A stretch of 23,657 nucleotides of DNA from an uncultured Porphyromonadaceae bacterium (GTDB lineage: Bacteria > Bacteroidota > Bacteroidia > Bacteroidales > Muribaculaceae): positions 1 to 23,657 of the forward strand of contig CAMWUZ010000005.1 of NCBI GenBank assembly GCA_947177595.1, in the 5' to 3' direction. This document shows, one piece after another, positions 14,729 to 23,345 of this stretch. Under the pieces are notes generated by a model. That model searched no databases. It was not told the DNA's origin and saw only the letters and a program-made list of their open reading frames with translations. The translations under genes were made by a program, and so were the position numbers. Each line of letters opens with the position of its first letter. Position 1 is the first letter of the stretch.

Positions 14729-15286
14729 ATGGTTATCAATATAAAAAATATGGTGTGCCGCCATTGCGTGAGTGCTGTCGAGGACATACTGCGTAATGCT
14801 TTGCTTCATGCGATACAGGTAGATATAGGTATTGCCAAGATAGAGGAAGAGGAACTTGACGAACCACAGACAGCATTACTTGACAACCTTCTCGCCAAAG
14901 CCGGATTCGAGCGGATAACTGACAATGATACACTATTGATAGAAAAAGTAAAGCGTACTATAATTGAACATGTCCATGAGCAACCTGACTGCAACTGGAC
15001 TCTTTCAGCTTGTCTGGAATCTCATCTCGGAATACCTTACGACACTCTCAGCCGACTGTTTTCCCAAAAAGAAGGTAGAACAATCGAGCGCTATTATATA
15101 GCTCAGAAAATTGAGCGGGTAAAAGAATTGCTGGCTTATAAAAATCTAAATCTTACTGAAATAGCATATCGTACCGGATATTCAAGCGCCGCACATCTAT
15201 CGCGTCAGTTCAAGCAGATAACCGGTATTAATCCCAAAGAATACCGTATAGAAAACTGCCCGCGGATACCCTTGAATGAAGTCTGA
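14729..15286 (+). CDS. HMA-like domain fused to an AraC-family DNA-binding domain
   Basis: 185 aa from the ATG at 14729; a TTG at 14714 is in frame but would overlap DUF2752. Residues 1-65 resemble a heavy-metal-associated (HMA) ferredoxin-like domain with MVCRHC (Cys10, Cys13), and the phrases ILRNALL and LLAKAGFERI match HMA helices. Residues about 75-175 are a complete two-helix-turn-helix AraC domain (WTLSACLESHLGIPYDTLSRLF; LTEIAYRTGYSSAAHLSRQFKQITGINPKEYR). The design suggests a metal-sensing transcription factor in which the CxxC binds Cu, Zn or a similar ion. The next gene is an SO_0444-type metal permease also carrying an HMA domain, its likely target. Metal identity is not determined. 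Confidence 0.88.
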   Translation: MVINIKNMVCRHCVSAVEDILRNALLHAIQVDIGIAKIEEEELDEPQTALLDNLLAKAGFERITDNDTLLIEKVKRTIIEHVHEQPDCNWTLSACLESHLGIPYDTLSRLFSQKEGRTIERYYIAQKIERVKELLAYKNLNLTEIAYRTGYSSAAHLSRQFKQITGINPKEYRIENCPRIPLNEV

Positions 15287-15346
15287 GCTCCATAATTATG
15301 CAAGAGGTACCCCGAAAAGTGTAACAAATCCAGGAAATCCGTATTG

Positions 15347-15385
15347 TAATTTTGCATTACTATAAATGATATTAAAGTAATGCAA
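15347..15385 (+). promoter_or_regulatory. Permease promoter with overlapping dyad operator
   Basis: The -7 box TAATTTTG (15347-15354) matches consensus, but no TTG lies at the usual -33 position (15324-15326 reads ACA). TTGCATTACT (15352-15361) and AGTAATGCAA (15376-15385) are a perfect inverted repeat with a 14-base spacer, and the left arm overlaps the last three bases of the -7 box. A weak -33 with a dyad across the start region suggests a regulated promoter. Confidence 0.6.
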
Positions 15386-15387
15386 TT

Positions 15388-16629
15388 ATGAATTTCACCC
15401 ACTTTATAAATTCGCTTTGGGCTATAATATGCGAGATGTCACCGTATATTCTGCTCGGTTTCATAATAGCCGGTGTGCTACACGTATTTGTTGAACAACG
15501 CACCATGAGCAGACATCTGAGCGGCAATAGCCTCAGCTCTGTAATCAAAGCCGCCTTATTCGGTATTCCGTTGCCCCTATGCTCGTGCGGCGTACTTCCG
15601 ACAGCTGTTTCACTACGACGACAAGGTGCTGGAAAAGGAGCCACGACCTCATTTCTTATAGCTACTCCGCAAACAGGCGTTGACTCAATAGCAGCCACTT
15701 ATTCTCTGCTCGGACTTCCCTTTGCAATTCTGCGTCCGGTAGCTGCACTCACCGGAGCGGTGTTTGGCGGCGCCATGGTCAATAAATTTGACAAGGATAC
15801 TGAGGAGGAGACTATCACCATTGCTGATACAAACGAGGATATGAAAAAGCAACCGCTGATGAAAAGAATCGGAGCTGCACTTAAATACGGACTCATAGAT
15901 ATGGTTGCGAGTGTAGGACCTTGGCTTGTTACCGGATTAATTATCGCCGCCCTCATTACAGTACTTGTTCCCGACACTTTATTTGTCGGACTCAGCCGTT
16001 ATCCCTTGCTTGCAATGCTTGCTGTTGTAGCTGTAGCGGTGCCGATGTATGTTTGTGCAACCGGTTCTATTCCAATCGCAATGTCACTGATGGTTAAGGG
16101 GTTGTCTCCAGGCATAGCTTTCGTACTGCTTATGGCTGGACCAGCGGCAAACTTCGCATCACTGATGATTCTATCACGCACTCAGGGCAAAAAAGCCACT
16201 CTTATTTATGTGGCAAGCGTTGTGGTTACCGCTATAGCTTTCGGTCTTATCATTGACACATTTATGCCCGCCTCATGGTTTTTACCGGCATCTTCTGTAG
16301 CGGCAGTGGATGCCTGCCATGTGAAAATCGGATGGTTTCCCACCGCTTGCAGTATTCTTCTTCTTATTCTTTTAGGATATACTTTTATAATGAGTAAACA
16401 TCATAATCACAATCATATAACAGATATGACCAAAGAATACAAGATCAACGGTATGGCATGCCAGCACTGCAAAAACAATGTTGAGAAGCAGCTTGCAAAA
16501 GTGCCCGGAGTAGAAAATGTTGAGGTAAATTTAGATAAGGCTGTAGCCAGAGTGACAGGTGAAGCCGACAGCAACGCCGTTATCGAGGCAATCCGTCTCG
16601 CCGGCTACGAGTTTGTAAGCGTTAATTAA
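15388..16629 (+). CDS. SO_0444-type Cu/Zn efflux permease with C-terminal HMA domain
   Basis: 413 aa. Residues 1-335 form an eight-or-more-helix permease of the DUF318/YraQ type; the conserved PLPLCSCGVLPTAVSLRRQGAGKGATTSFL (61-90) carries the Cys65-x-Cys67 pair typical of SO_0444 family metal exporters. A second conserved region is PMYVCATGSIPIAMSLM (219-235). A His-rich linker (HHNHNH, 338-343) leads to an HMA domain (about 347-413) with GMACQHC (Cys358, Cys361), which would deliver or sense the metal in the cytoplasm. Predicted role: export of copper, zinc or another soft metal across the inner membrane. The upstream regulator has a related HMA-like domain. The gene's stop overlaps the convergent pldA stop by four bases. 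Confidence 0.93.
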   Translation: MNFTHFINSLWAIICEMSPYILLGFIIAGVLHVFVEQRTMSRHLSGNSLSSVIKAALFGIPLPLCSCGVLPTAVSLRRQGAGKGATTSFLIATPQTGVDSIAATYSLLGLPFAILRPVAALTGAVFGGAMVNKFDKDTEEETITIADTNEDMKKQPLMKRIGAALKYGLIDMVASVGPWLVTGLIIAALITVLVPDTLFVGLSRYPLLAMLAVVAVAVPMYVCATGSIPIAMSLMVKGLSPGIAFVLLMAGPAANFASLMILSRTQGKKATLIYVASVVVTAIAFGLIIDTFMPASWFLPASSVAAVDACHVKIGWFPTACSILLLILLGYTFIMSKHHNHNHITDMTKEYKINGMACQHCKNNVEKQLAKVPGVENVEVNLDKAVARVTGEADSNAVIEAIRLAGYEFVSVN

Positions 16630-17486
16630 TAATCACTGAAGAGCTGTGGCTTGATAACTATACCCACTCTCAGCTGAGAATGGAATTCCTTGAAAGCAAG
16701 TAGTCCCTCGCCATAACCATTATAATACTGTACAAACAGATATTGGTTATCGCGAGGGAATATTCTATAATTCAGTTCAACTATAGTATTGTAATTCAGC
16801 TCCCAACCTCTGCGCTTAGTGAGTATGATCGCCGCTCCAAAACGCTTGTTGACAGTAGAGAATGATGTTCCTATCTGATATATGCCGCAGTAATCGAGAA
16901 TATCTCTGTTTCTGCGCCCATCAATAATCGGAAGCCACACTTTGCCATGCACAATAAAGTTGGGATCAATCATAATGTTTGCCACCAGCGATATTTTATT
17001 CCATGAGCGCGATGCCGCACCGTCTCTACCGTTGCTTTCATGCTCGGCAAGGAGAAGAAGTTTGCCTATAAACCTGTTTTTTACAAACAGCGGTTTCGCA
17101 ATACCTATACCTGGATTGAAATTCAGGTCAGTCATCGGCATGGAACGCTCCAGTACATTCCAGAAACACTTCTGTGTATAGAACAGAAAGAGGTATGTAT
17201 GCCAGGGCAAAACACTCTTGGTAAGGCGCTGGGATATAGAAATCTGAAACTTTATATTGGAATTCTGTTTGGTAGGTTTAGGACCGACCGATGTTCCGAA
17301 AATAAAGTAATTGTCCTTATATAGTCCGAAATATGGACCGCTATCAAACGCTTTACGAATACTGTCACTTGTAACATCTGTCTGAATGTTCTCCTCACCA
17401 AGAATCTGGGCATGCACACCAGGTATCGCCGCAGCAAAAGCAATGGCAGTGAATAACGCTCTTACAGGCTTATTAAAAATTGACAT
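16626..17486 (-). CDS. pldA: Outer-membrane phospholipase A (PldA-like)
   Basis: 286 aa with an N-terminal signal peptide (MSIFNKPVRALFTAIAFAAAIPGVHA, then Gln). The OMPLA active site is intact: HESNGRDGAASRSWN (149-163), with His149, Ser151 and Asn163 at the same spacing as His142, Ser144 and Asn156 of E. coli OMPLA. Other family marks are NFNPGIGIAKPLF (122-134) and VQYYNGYGEGLLAF near the end. It should be a 12-strand outer-membrane beta-barrel that hydrolyses phospholipids in the outer leaflet, calcium-dependent as a dimer in known cases. It follows trpB2 by 24 bases on the same strand and probably shares its transcript. Confidence 0.92.
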   Translation of the reverse strand: MSIFNKPVRALFTAIAFAAAIPGVHAQILGEENIQTDVTSDSIRKAFDSGPYFGLYKDNYFIFGTSVGPKPTKQNSNIKFQISISQRLTKSVLPWHTYLFLFYTQKCFWNVLERSMPMTDLNFNPGIGIAKPLFVKNRFIGKLLLLAEHESNGRDGAASRSWNKISLVANIMIDPNFIVHGKVWLPIIDGRRNRDILDYCGIYQIGTSFSTVNKRFGAAIILTKRRGWELNYNTIVELNYRIFPRDNQYLFVQYYNGYGEGLLAFKEFHSQLRVGIVIKPQLFSDY

Positions 17487-17510
17487 ATATCCGCAAAGTG
17501 GTTATTAAGG

Positions 17511-18884
17511 TTAAATTATTTTTTCAAGATTGGCTGTATTTGCCGCTACTTGTTCATCTGTTACCTCATAATTGGCAAGATCACCGGCAAGATAGCGGTC
17601 ATAAGCGGTCATATCAATCAGTCCGTGACCGGAGAGATTAAACAGAATAACCTTATTTTCTCCGCTCTCCTTGGCTTTCAATGCCTCACGGATAGTTGCG
17701 GCGATAGCGTGAGCTGACTCGGGAGCGGGAATAATGCCTTCAGCCTTGGCAAATAAAGTGGCCGCCTCAAATGATTCAAGCTGAGGTATATCTACCGCGC
17801 TCATAAGTTTATCCTGCATAAGCTGACTCACTACTGCACCGGCACCATGATAACGGAGACCTCCGGCATGGATATTTGCGGGAGCGAAAGTGTGACCGAG
17901 AGTAAGCATAGGAATCAGCGGGGTATATCCTGCCTCATCGCCGAAATCATATTGCATCACACCACGTGTGAGTTTCGGACATGATGAAGGCTCCGCAGCA
18001 ATAAACCGGGTATTCTTTTCACCTGCGAGGTTATGACGCATGAAAGGGAAAGCTATACCGGAGAAGTTTGAACCTCCACCAAAACAACCAATCACAACAT
18101 CAGGATATTCTTCCGCCATCTCCATCTGTTTTTCAGCCTCCAAACCGATAACGGTCTGATGCAACGCCACATGATTGAGCACTGATCCGAGTGCATATTT
18201 ACAATTAGGAGTGGACATGGCAAGCTCTACAGCTTCTGATATAGCAGTACCGAGTGAACCCTGATAATTGGGATTTTCGGTAATGATCTTACGTCCGGCT
18301 TTGGTTGACATACTGGGTGAAGGCACAACTTCAGCCCCATAAGTTTCCATTATAGAGCGGCGGTATGGCTTCTGAGTATATGAGATCTTTACCATATACA
18401 CAGCCAAATCAAGACCGAACATACGCGATGCCAAAGAGAGAGCCGCACCCCATTGTCCTGCCCCGGTTTCTGTTGTTATATTTGTTACTCCCTGTTTCTT
18501 ACAATAATATGCCTGAGGAATAGCAGAATTGAGTTTGTGGGAACCTACAGGACTCACACTCTCGTTTTTGAAATAGATATGAGCGGGAGTATCAAGCATT
18601 TTCTCCAGACCACGGGCTCTTACCAAAGGGGTCGGACGCCATATTTTATACAAATCGCGCACCTGTTCAGGAATCTCAATCCATGAATCTGTGAAGTTCA
18701 TCTCCTGCTTTGCCGCTTCCTCTGAGAATAGAGGAAAGAGATCTTCAGCCGCAAGAGGCTGCTTTGTAGCAGGATTGAGCATTGGACGCGGTTTTACCGG
18801 CATAGACGGAATAATATTGTACCATGCGGTAGGGATTTCTTTCTCCTGCAAAAGAAATTTCTTTGAATTTGAATAGTTTACCAC
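17511..18884 (-). CDS. trpB2: Tryptophan synthase beta chain type 2 (TrpB2)
   Basis: 457 aa, longer than classical TrpB (about 397) and matching the TrpB2 class, which has an N-terminal extension (KEIPTAWYNIIPSMPVKPRP). The PLP lysine is Lys117 in GSHKLNSA; the phosphate loop is GCFGGGSNFSG. Blocks TETGAGQWGAALS and YTQKPYRRSIMETYGAEVVPSPS are typical. The enzyme condenses indole and serine to tryptophan. TrpB2 proteins often act without TrpA, as indole-salvaging enzymes; no other trp gene is in the window, which is consistent with that. First gene of a two-gene run with pldA. Confidence 0.95.
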   Translation of the reverse strand: MVNYSNSKKFLLQEKEIPTAWYNIIPSMPVKPRPMLNPATKQPLAAEDLFPLFSEEAAKQEMNFTDSWIEIPEQVRDLYKIWRPTPLVRARGLEKMLDTPAHIYFKNESVSPVGSHKLNSAIPQAYYCKKQGVTNITTETGAGQWGAALSLASRMFGLDLAVYMVKISYTQKPYRRSIMETYGAEVVPSPSMSTKAGRKIITENPNYQGSLGTAISEAVELAMSTPNCKYALGSVLNHVALHQTVIGLEAEKQMEMAEEYPDVVIGCFGGGSNFSGIAFPFMRHNLAGEKNTRFIAAEPSSCPKLTRGVMQYDFGDEAGYTPLIPMLTLGHTFAPANIHAGGLRYHGAGAVVSQLMQDKLMSAVDIPQLESFEAATLFAKAEGIIPAPESAHAIAATIREALKAKESGENKVILFNLSGHGLIDMTAYDRYLAGDLANYEVTDEQVAANTANLEKII

Positions 18885-18923
18885 TGAGTCAGATATTTAA
18901 ATGTGAAAAAATTATAGTTTTGG

Positions 18924-18931
18924 CAAAGATA
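18924..18931 (-). promoter_or_regulatory. Candidate -7 box for trpB2
   Basis: Minus strand TATCTTTG (18931-18924) matches TAnnTTTG; no clear TTG lies 19-21 bases upstream. The predicted start near 18919 gives a leader of about 35 bases to the ATG at 18884. Confidence 0.5.
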
Positions 18932-19047
18932 ACAAATTTTTTTATCCATATGTATTGATTATAGATTTTGACAAGGATATGGAAAATTTGCAGGAAAATT
19001 GTTAATAAGTTCGGTAATACAGGTTAATGCGGGCAGAATAAGCTCCG

Positions 19048-19065
19048 TATTTTTGTCTAAATTTG
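19048..19065 (+). promoter_or_regulatory. Two overlapping candidate -7 boxes before DUF3737
   Basis: TATTTTTG (19048-19055) and TAAATTTG (19058-19065) both match TAnnTTTG and are 10 bases apart. Only a weak TTA (19024-19026) lies at a -33 distance from the first. Either could drive the four-gene run starting at 19088. Confidence 0.5.
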
Positions 19066-19087
19066 CAATCAATAAAAAAACAATCCT

Positions 19088-19930
19088 ATGGAAATTATCA
19101 GAAATCAAGAATTTGGAGGAGAGCGCCCTCTGTTTGCACGTCATAATATCAAACTGGAAAATGTTACTATACATGCCGGTGAGTCAGCTCTTAAAGAGTG
19201 CAGTGATATTGATGCGATAGGGTGTTGCTTTGAAGGTAAATATCCCTTCTGGCATGTAGATCGTTTCAGTATCACCGACTGTATTTTCACCGAAGGTGCA
19301 CGTGCCGCTCTGTGGTATTCCCGTAATATTCATATGAAATCAACTTTAGTTGAGGCACCTAAAATGTTTCGCGACATGAATGGTATCCGTCTCACGGATG
19401 TTAAAATTCCCAACGCTCAGGAAACATTATGGCACTGCACAGACATAGAGGCAGATAATGTAAGTGTGGAGCATGCTGACTATATATTCATGCACTGTGC
19501 TGATATTAAACTTAATAATTGGTCTCAGCAAGGTAACTATTCCTTTCAGTATTGTCATAATGTTGAAATTCACAATGCTAAGATTGATTCAAAGGATGCT
19601 TTCTGGAATACAGAGAATGTAACTGTATATGATACCGAACTCACCGGAGAATATCTCGGATGGTATTCAAATAACCTGCGACTGGTAAGATGTAAGATTT
19701 CCGGCACACAGCCTTTGTGCTACTGCAAGAATCTAATTCTGGAAGATTGTATTTTTGAACCGGATAGTGATCTTGCCTTTGAGGAAAGTTATGTAGATGC
19801 CAAAGTCAACAGCATGATAACCAGTGTGAAGAATCCAACCAGTGGTATTATCCGTGCTAAAGGGTACGGTGAAATAATTCTTGATGATAATATAAAAGCT
19901 CCGGCTAATTGCAAAATCGAAACTATATGA
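19088..19930 (+). CDS. DUF3737 right-handed beta-helix protein
   Basis: 280 aa. The whole length is built of short repeats of about 18-22 residues alternating aromatic and Cys/His positions (ECSDIDAIGCCFEG, HVDRFSITDCIFTEG, HCTDIEADNVSVEHA, HCADIKLNNWSQ, YCKNLILEDCIFEP), which predicts a parallel beta-helix. The start MEIIRNQEFGGERPLFARHNI is the usual one for DUF3737 proteins. No signal peptide is seen, so it is likely cytoplasmic. Function unknown; a sugar- or acyl-modifying activity cannot be read from it. Its stop overlaps the ATG of the C-S lyase gene by four bases (ATGA), implying a linked role or at least coupled translation. Confidence 0.9.
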   Translation: MEIIRNQEFGGERPLFARHNIKLENVTIHAGESALKECSDIDAIGCCFEGKYPFWHVDRFSITDCIFTEGARAALWYSRNIHMKSTLVEAPKMFRDMNGIRLTDVKIPNAQETLWHCTDIEADNVSVEHADYIFMHCADIKLNNWSQQGNYSFQYCHNVEIHNAKIDSKDAFWNTENVTVYDTELTGEYLGWYSNNLRLVRCKISGTQPLCYCKNLILEDCIFEPDSDLAFEESYVDAKVNSMITSVKNPTSGIIRAKGYGEIILDDNIKAPANCKIETI

Positions 19931-21090
19931 GCTATTTTGATGAGGCACCACGGCGGCGAGGTACCGGCAGCTATAAATGGGATGATACCGATGATGAGGA
20001 AGTGATTCCCATATGGGTCGCTGATATGGATTTCCGCACAGCTCCGGTAGTAATAGAAGCTCTGCGGAGACGTGTGGATCACGGTATTTTCGGCTACACT
20101 TTAGTAGGAGAAGAATATTATTCATCCCTTACAAACTGGTTTGCCAGACGTCATAAGTATATATTCGATGCCGGTCAGGTAATCTATACTTCAGGAGTTG
20201 TGCCGGCACTATCCGCTATCATCAAGGCTCTTGCCCCGGCAGGAAAAGGAGTGATAGTACAGACTCCTGTATATAATTGTTTCTTTTCTTCTATACGAAA
20301 TAATGGTTGCGATATAATCGATGCACCTCTAAAAAGAGTTGATATAGATGCCTCATCATTTACCTATCAAATGGATTTCGATGCACTTGGAAAAGCCTGC
20401 TCACAACCGAATACAGCTCTGATGTTGCTCTGCAATCCACATAATCCTGCCGGAAGATGCTGGAATATTCAAGAACTTGAAAAAGTAAGAGATATATGTG
20501 CGGCACATGGAATCAGAGTGGTAAGTGATGAGATTCATTGTGAACTCACTATGCCGGGCTTTACCTATGTGCCATACGGTAGTATTGATCCTAATGCTAT
20601 AGTATGTCTTTCACCTTCAAAGGCTTTTAATACTGCCGGACTTCAGATAGCTAATATAGTATGTCCCGATTCAAATGTAAAGGAAGCTGTCAATAAAGCC
20701 ATTAATATCAATGAGGTCTGTGATGTCAATCCTTTTGGTCCGGAAGCTCTCAAAGCCTCATATTCACCTGAAGGTGAAAAATGGTTGGAAGAACTGAAAA
20801 CATATCTTTGGAAAAACTGGCTCTATACCCGTGATATTCTTACACAACGACTACCTCAATGTCCGGTAACAGTACTTGAAGCAACTTATTTGCCATGGAT
20901 GGATATTAGATTACTCGGCATAGAATCACAGTATCTTGAAGAATTACTGAAAAAAGAAGCTAAAGTATGGGTAAATGCAGGTGATATGTATGGAAAAAAA
21001 GGATTTATACGCCTCAACATAGCTTGTCCGCGCCACATACTTGCTGAAGCTCTTGACCGTTTGTGCAATTATATAGAAAAATTGAAATAA
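19927..21090 (+). CDS. PatB/MalY-type PLP-dependent C-S lyase (aminotransferase class I/II fold)
   Basis: 387 aa from the ATG at 19927; a TTG at 19909 is in frame but would extend into DUF3737. The PatB/MalY N-terminus is distinctive (SYKWDD, then IPIWVADMDFRTAPVVIEAL, and HGIFGYTLVGEEYYSSL). Cofactor motifs: NPHNPAGR (about 170-177), SDEIHCELTMPG with the PLP-N1 Asp, and the Schiff-base Lys232 in LSPSKAFNTAGLQIAN. Family members cleave cystathionine or cysteine conjugates to thiols, pyruvate and ammonia; some modulate regulators. It sits between DUF3737 (overlap) and a MATE exporter (no gap). Whether it is a cystathionine beta-lyase in methionine synthesis or a catabolic C-S lyase cannot be settled. 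Confidence 0.93.
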   Translation: MSYFDEAPRRRGTGSYKWDDTDDEEVIPIWVADMDFRTAPVVIEALRRRVDHGIFGYTLVGEEYYSSLTNWFARRHKYIFDAGQVIYTSGVVPALSAIIKALAPAGKGVIVQTPVYNCFFSSIRNNGCDIIDAPLKRVDIDASSFTYQMDFDALGKACSQPNTALMLLCNPHNPAGRCWNIQELEKVRDICAAHGIRVVSDEIHCELTMPGFTYVPYGSIDPNAIVCLSPSKAFNTAGLQIANIVCPDSNVKEAVNKAININEVCDVNPFGPEALKASYSPEGEKWLEELKTYLWKNWLYTRDILTQRLPQCPVTVLEATYLPWMDIRLLGIESQYLEELLKKEAKVWVNAGDMYGKKGFIRLNIACPRHILAEALDRLCNYIEKLK

Positions 21091-22563
21091 TTGATAGCAC
21101 TTATTCAATCCGGACAACCACTTAGCTTACGACAGAAGATTATTCTGACGGCTAAATTGTCATTTCCTGCAATAATGGCTCAGTTGTCGAGTATTCTCAT
21201 GCAATATATAGATGCGGCTATGGTGGGACGTCTCGGTGCTGATGACAGTGCGGCGGTAGGACTTGTATCTACCAGTTTGTGGCTTTTCTGGGGATTATGC
21301 TCGGCAGCAACTGTCGGATTTTCAGTTCAGGTAGCCCACAGAGTAGGGGCAAATGACTACTCCACAGCCCGTGCGGTATTACGCCAGGGAATAGTTGCTT
21401 CAGCTTGTTTCGGTATAATAATGGCAGTTATAGGTATAGCTATTTCCCATTTCATTCCCTACTGGCTCGGTGGAAACGGATATGTGGCTTCTCAGGCTAC
21501 TGTTTATTTCTTTGTATTTGTAGCAGCATTGCCATTACTCACTCTCAACTATCTGGGGTGCGCCATACTCAGAGCCGCGGGAAATATGAAAGTACCGGGC
21601 GTATTGAATATCATAATGTGCATATTGGATGTAATTTTCAACTACTTCCTGATTTTTCCTGCACGTACACTAAATATTCTCGGTATGGATATAAATCTTC
21701 CGGGAGCAGGGCTCGGAGTGTTGGGAGCAGCTCTCGGCACTGTTGCCGCTGAATGTGTATGTGCCGCAGCTGTAATGTATTATCTATGTCGTCGTGAAAA
21801 AGGAATCTGTATTGCCGGAAACAGATGTGAATACCCGGTAAATAATTCATGGCGTAATTTTATACCAAAAAAACGTGTACTCGCTAATGCTCTTAAAGTA
21901 TCCGCACCCATGACTCTTGAACATGGGGTTATCTGCGGTGCACAGATTATGGTGACAATAATTGTGGCTCCTCTCGGAGTGGCGGCAATCGCTGCCAATT
22001 CATTTGCAGTAACTGCAGAAGCTCTCTGTTATATGCCGGGATACGGAATAGGAGATGCAGCCACCACACTGACAGGACAGAGTTATGGAGCGGGTAGAAA
22101 AGATCTTGCCAAAAGTTTCGGATATATAACCGTTTGTTCCGGCATGGTGATAATGACTCTGATGGGTATTATAATGTGGCTTGCCGCACCTATGCTTATG
22201 GATTTGTTCACACCTGTCAAGGAAATAGCTGAACTTGGATCTCATGCTCTTCGGATAGAAGCATGGGCTGAACCAATGTTTGCAGCTTCAATCGTTGCAT
22301 ATGGAGTGATGATAGGAGTAGGAGATACTATTTTTCCGGCTATAATGAATTTTGGCAGTATATGGCTCGTGCGTATTCCACTTGCTGCAATACTCGCTCC
22401 TACTATGGGACTTACAGGAGTATGGACCGCTATGTGCATAGAACTTACATTTCGCGGCGCTATATTTTTGTGGCGACTTATCAAAGGTTCATGGCTCAAA
22501 CATGGACTCAATACCGTAGCTATTAATGAAACCGTACCTTCGCAACCTGATCCAAACGTATAA
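21091..22563 (+). CDS. MATE family efflux transporter
   Basis: 490 aa with a probable TTG start immediately after the C-S lyase stop. The first ATG after it (21175) would remove part of the first conserved helix (LRQKIILTAKLSFPAIMAQLSS), so TTG is preferred. About 12 transmembrane helices are evident in two homologous halves; the MATE core is seen in QYIDAAMVGRLGADDSAAVGLVSTSLWLFWG, NYLGCAILRAAGNMKVPGVLNIIMCILDVIFNYFLIF and MPGYGIGDAATTLTGQSYGAGRKDLAKSFG. MATE proteins export organic cations or metabolites using sodium or proton gradients. Operon position suggests export of a product of the adjoining C-S lyase, which is inference. A 14-base gap separates it from upp. Confidence 0.93.
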   Translation: MIALIQSGQPLSLRQKIILTAKLSFPAIMAQLSSILMQYIDAAMVGRLGADDSAAVGLVSTSLWLFWGLCSAATVGFSVQVAHRVGANDYSTARAVLRQGIVASACFGIIMAVIGIAISHFIPYWLGGNGYVASQATVYFFVFVAALPLLTLNYLGCAILRAAGNMKVPGVLNIIMCILDVIFNYFLIFPARTLNILGMDINLPGAGLGVLGAALGTVAAECVCAAAVMYYLCRREKGICIAGNRCEYPVNNSWRNFIPKKRVLANALKVSAPMTLEHGVICGAQIMVTIIVAPLGVAAIAANSFAVTAEALCYMPGYGIGDAATTLTGQSYGAGRKDLAKSFGYITVCSGMVIMTLMGIIMWLAAPMLMDLFTPVKEIAELGSHALRIEAWAEPMFAASIVAYGVMIGVGDTIFPAIMNFGSIWLVRIPLAAILAPTMGLTGVWTAMCIELTFRGAIFLWRLIKGSWLKHGLNTVAINETVPSQPDPNV

Positions 22564-22577
22564 TAATATATATATTC

Positions 22578-23231
22578 ATGAAAGTAGTAAATTTTGATGA
22601 AACACCTTCGTTGGTAAGCCAATATATGGCTGAACTGCGTGATGTGAAAGTGCAGAAGGATATGATGCGCTTCCGCCGTAATCTTGAAAGGATAGGACAA
22701 ATAATGGCTTATGAAATAAGCAAGGAACTTCATTACAAAAAACAGGAAGTTATAACTCCGCTTGCTACCGCCCAATGTGATGTAATTGATGAAAATATAG
22801 TCCTTGCCACTATCTTCCGTGCCGGAGTACCTTTCCATCAAGGATTTCTTTCATATTTCGACAAAGCACAGAATGCTTTCGTATCAGCTTACAGAAAATA
22901 CCGTGAAAAAGAAAACTTCGATATTTTTATTGAATATATAGCCTCTCCAAAACTTGATGGAAAAACTCTTATTATTGTAGATCCCATGCTTGCCACAGGT
23001 GCTTCCATGGAACTCAGTTATAAGGCATTACTCACTAAAGGTACTCCCGAAAGAATTCATGTGGTATCAGTCATAGCATCATCGGTGGCTGTCGATTATA
23101 TAAAATCCACTTTCCCTGAAGATAAGACAACACTATGGCTTGGCGCTGTTGACAATGAAATAAACGCTCACTCATATATAGTTCCGGGTCTTGGAGATGC
23201 CGGCGATCTTGCTTATGGAGTAAAGGAATAG
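22578..23231 (+). CDS. upp: Uracil phosphoribosyltransferase
   Basis: 217 aa, close to the usual 208-210. The PRPP-binding motif IIVDPMLATGAS (132-143) is clear, together with IFRAGVPFHQG (79-89) and the uracil-binding C-terminal region IVPGLGDAGDLAYG (201-214). It converts uracil and PRPP to UMP in pyrimidine salvage. The start at 22578 has the family N-terminus (MKVVNFDETPSLVSQYMAELRD). Last gene of the DUF3737 run; a likely terminator is at 23346-23384. Confidence 0.96.
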   Translation: MKVVNFDETPSLVSQYMAELRDVKVQKDMMRFRRNLERIGQIMAYEISKELHYKKQEVITPLATAQCDVIDENIVLATIFRAGVPFHQGFLSYFDKAQNAFVSAYRKYREKENFDIFIEYIASPKLDGKTLIIVDPMLATGASMELSYKALLTKGTPERIHVVSVIASSVAVDYIKSTFPEDKTTLWLGAVDNEINAHSYIVPGLGDAGDLAYGVKE

Positions 23232-23345
23232 TATGTTGATAAATGTGTTTATAACCTTAAAAAACTTTAGAACACTTTTCAATAACATTATTTTGAATAT
23301 TCATCTGCAATTCCATATGCATCTCTTCGGAGAACCTCAAAATAA

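Noticed and set aside
22242..22841. Open frame of 199 codons on the minus strand
   Set aside because: It is antisense to the MATE and upp genes, and its product shows no coherent domain.
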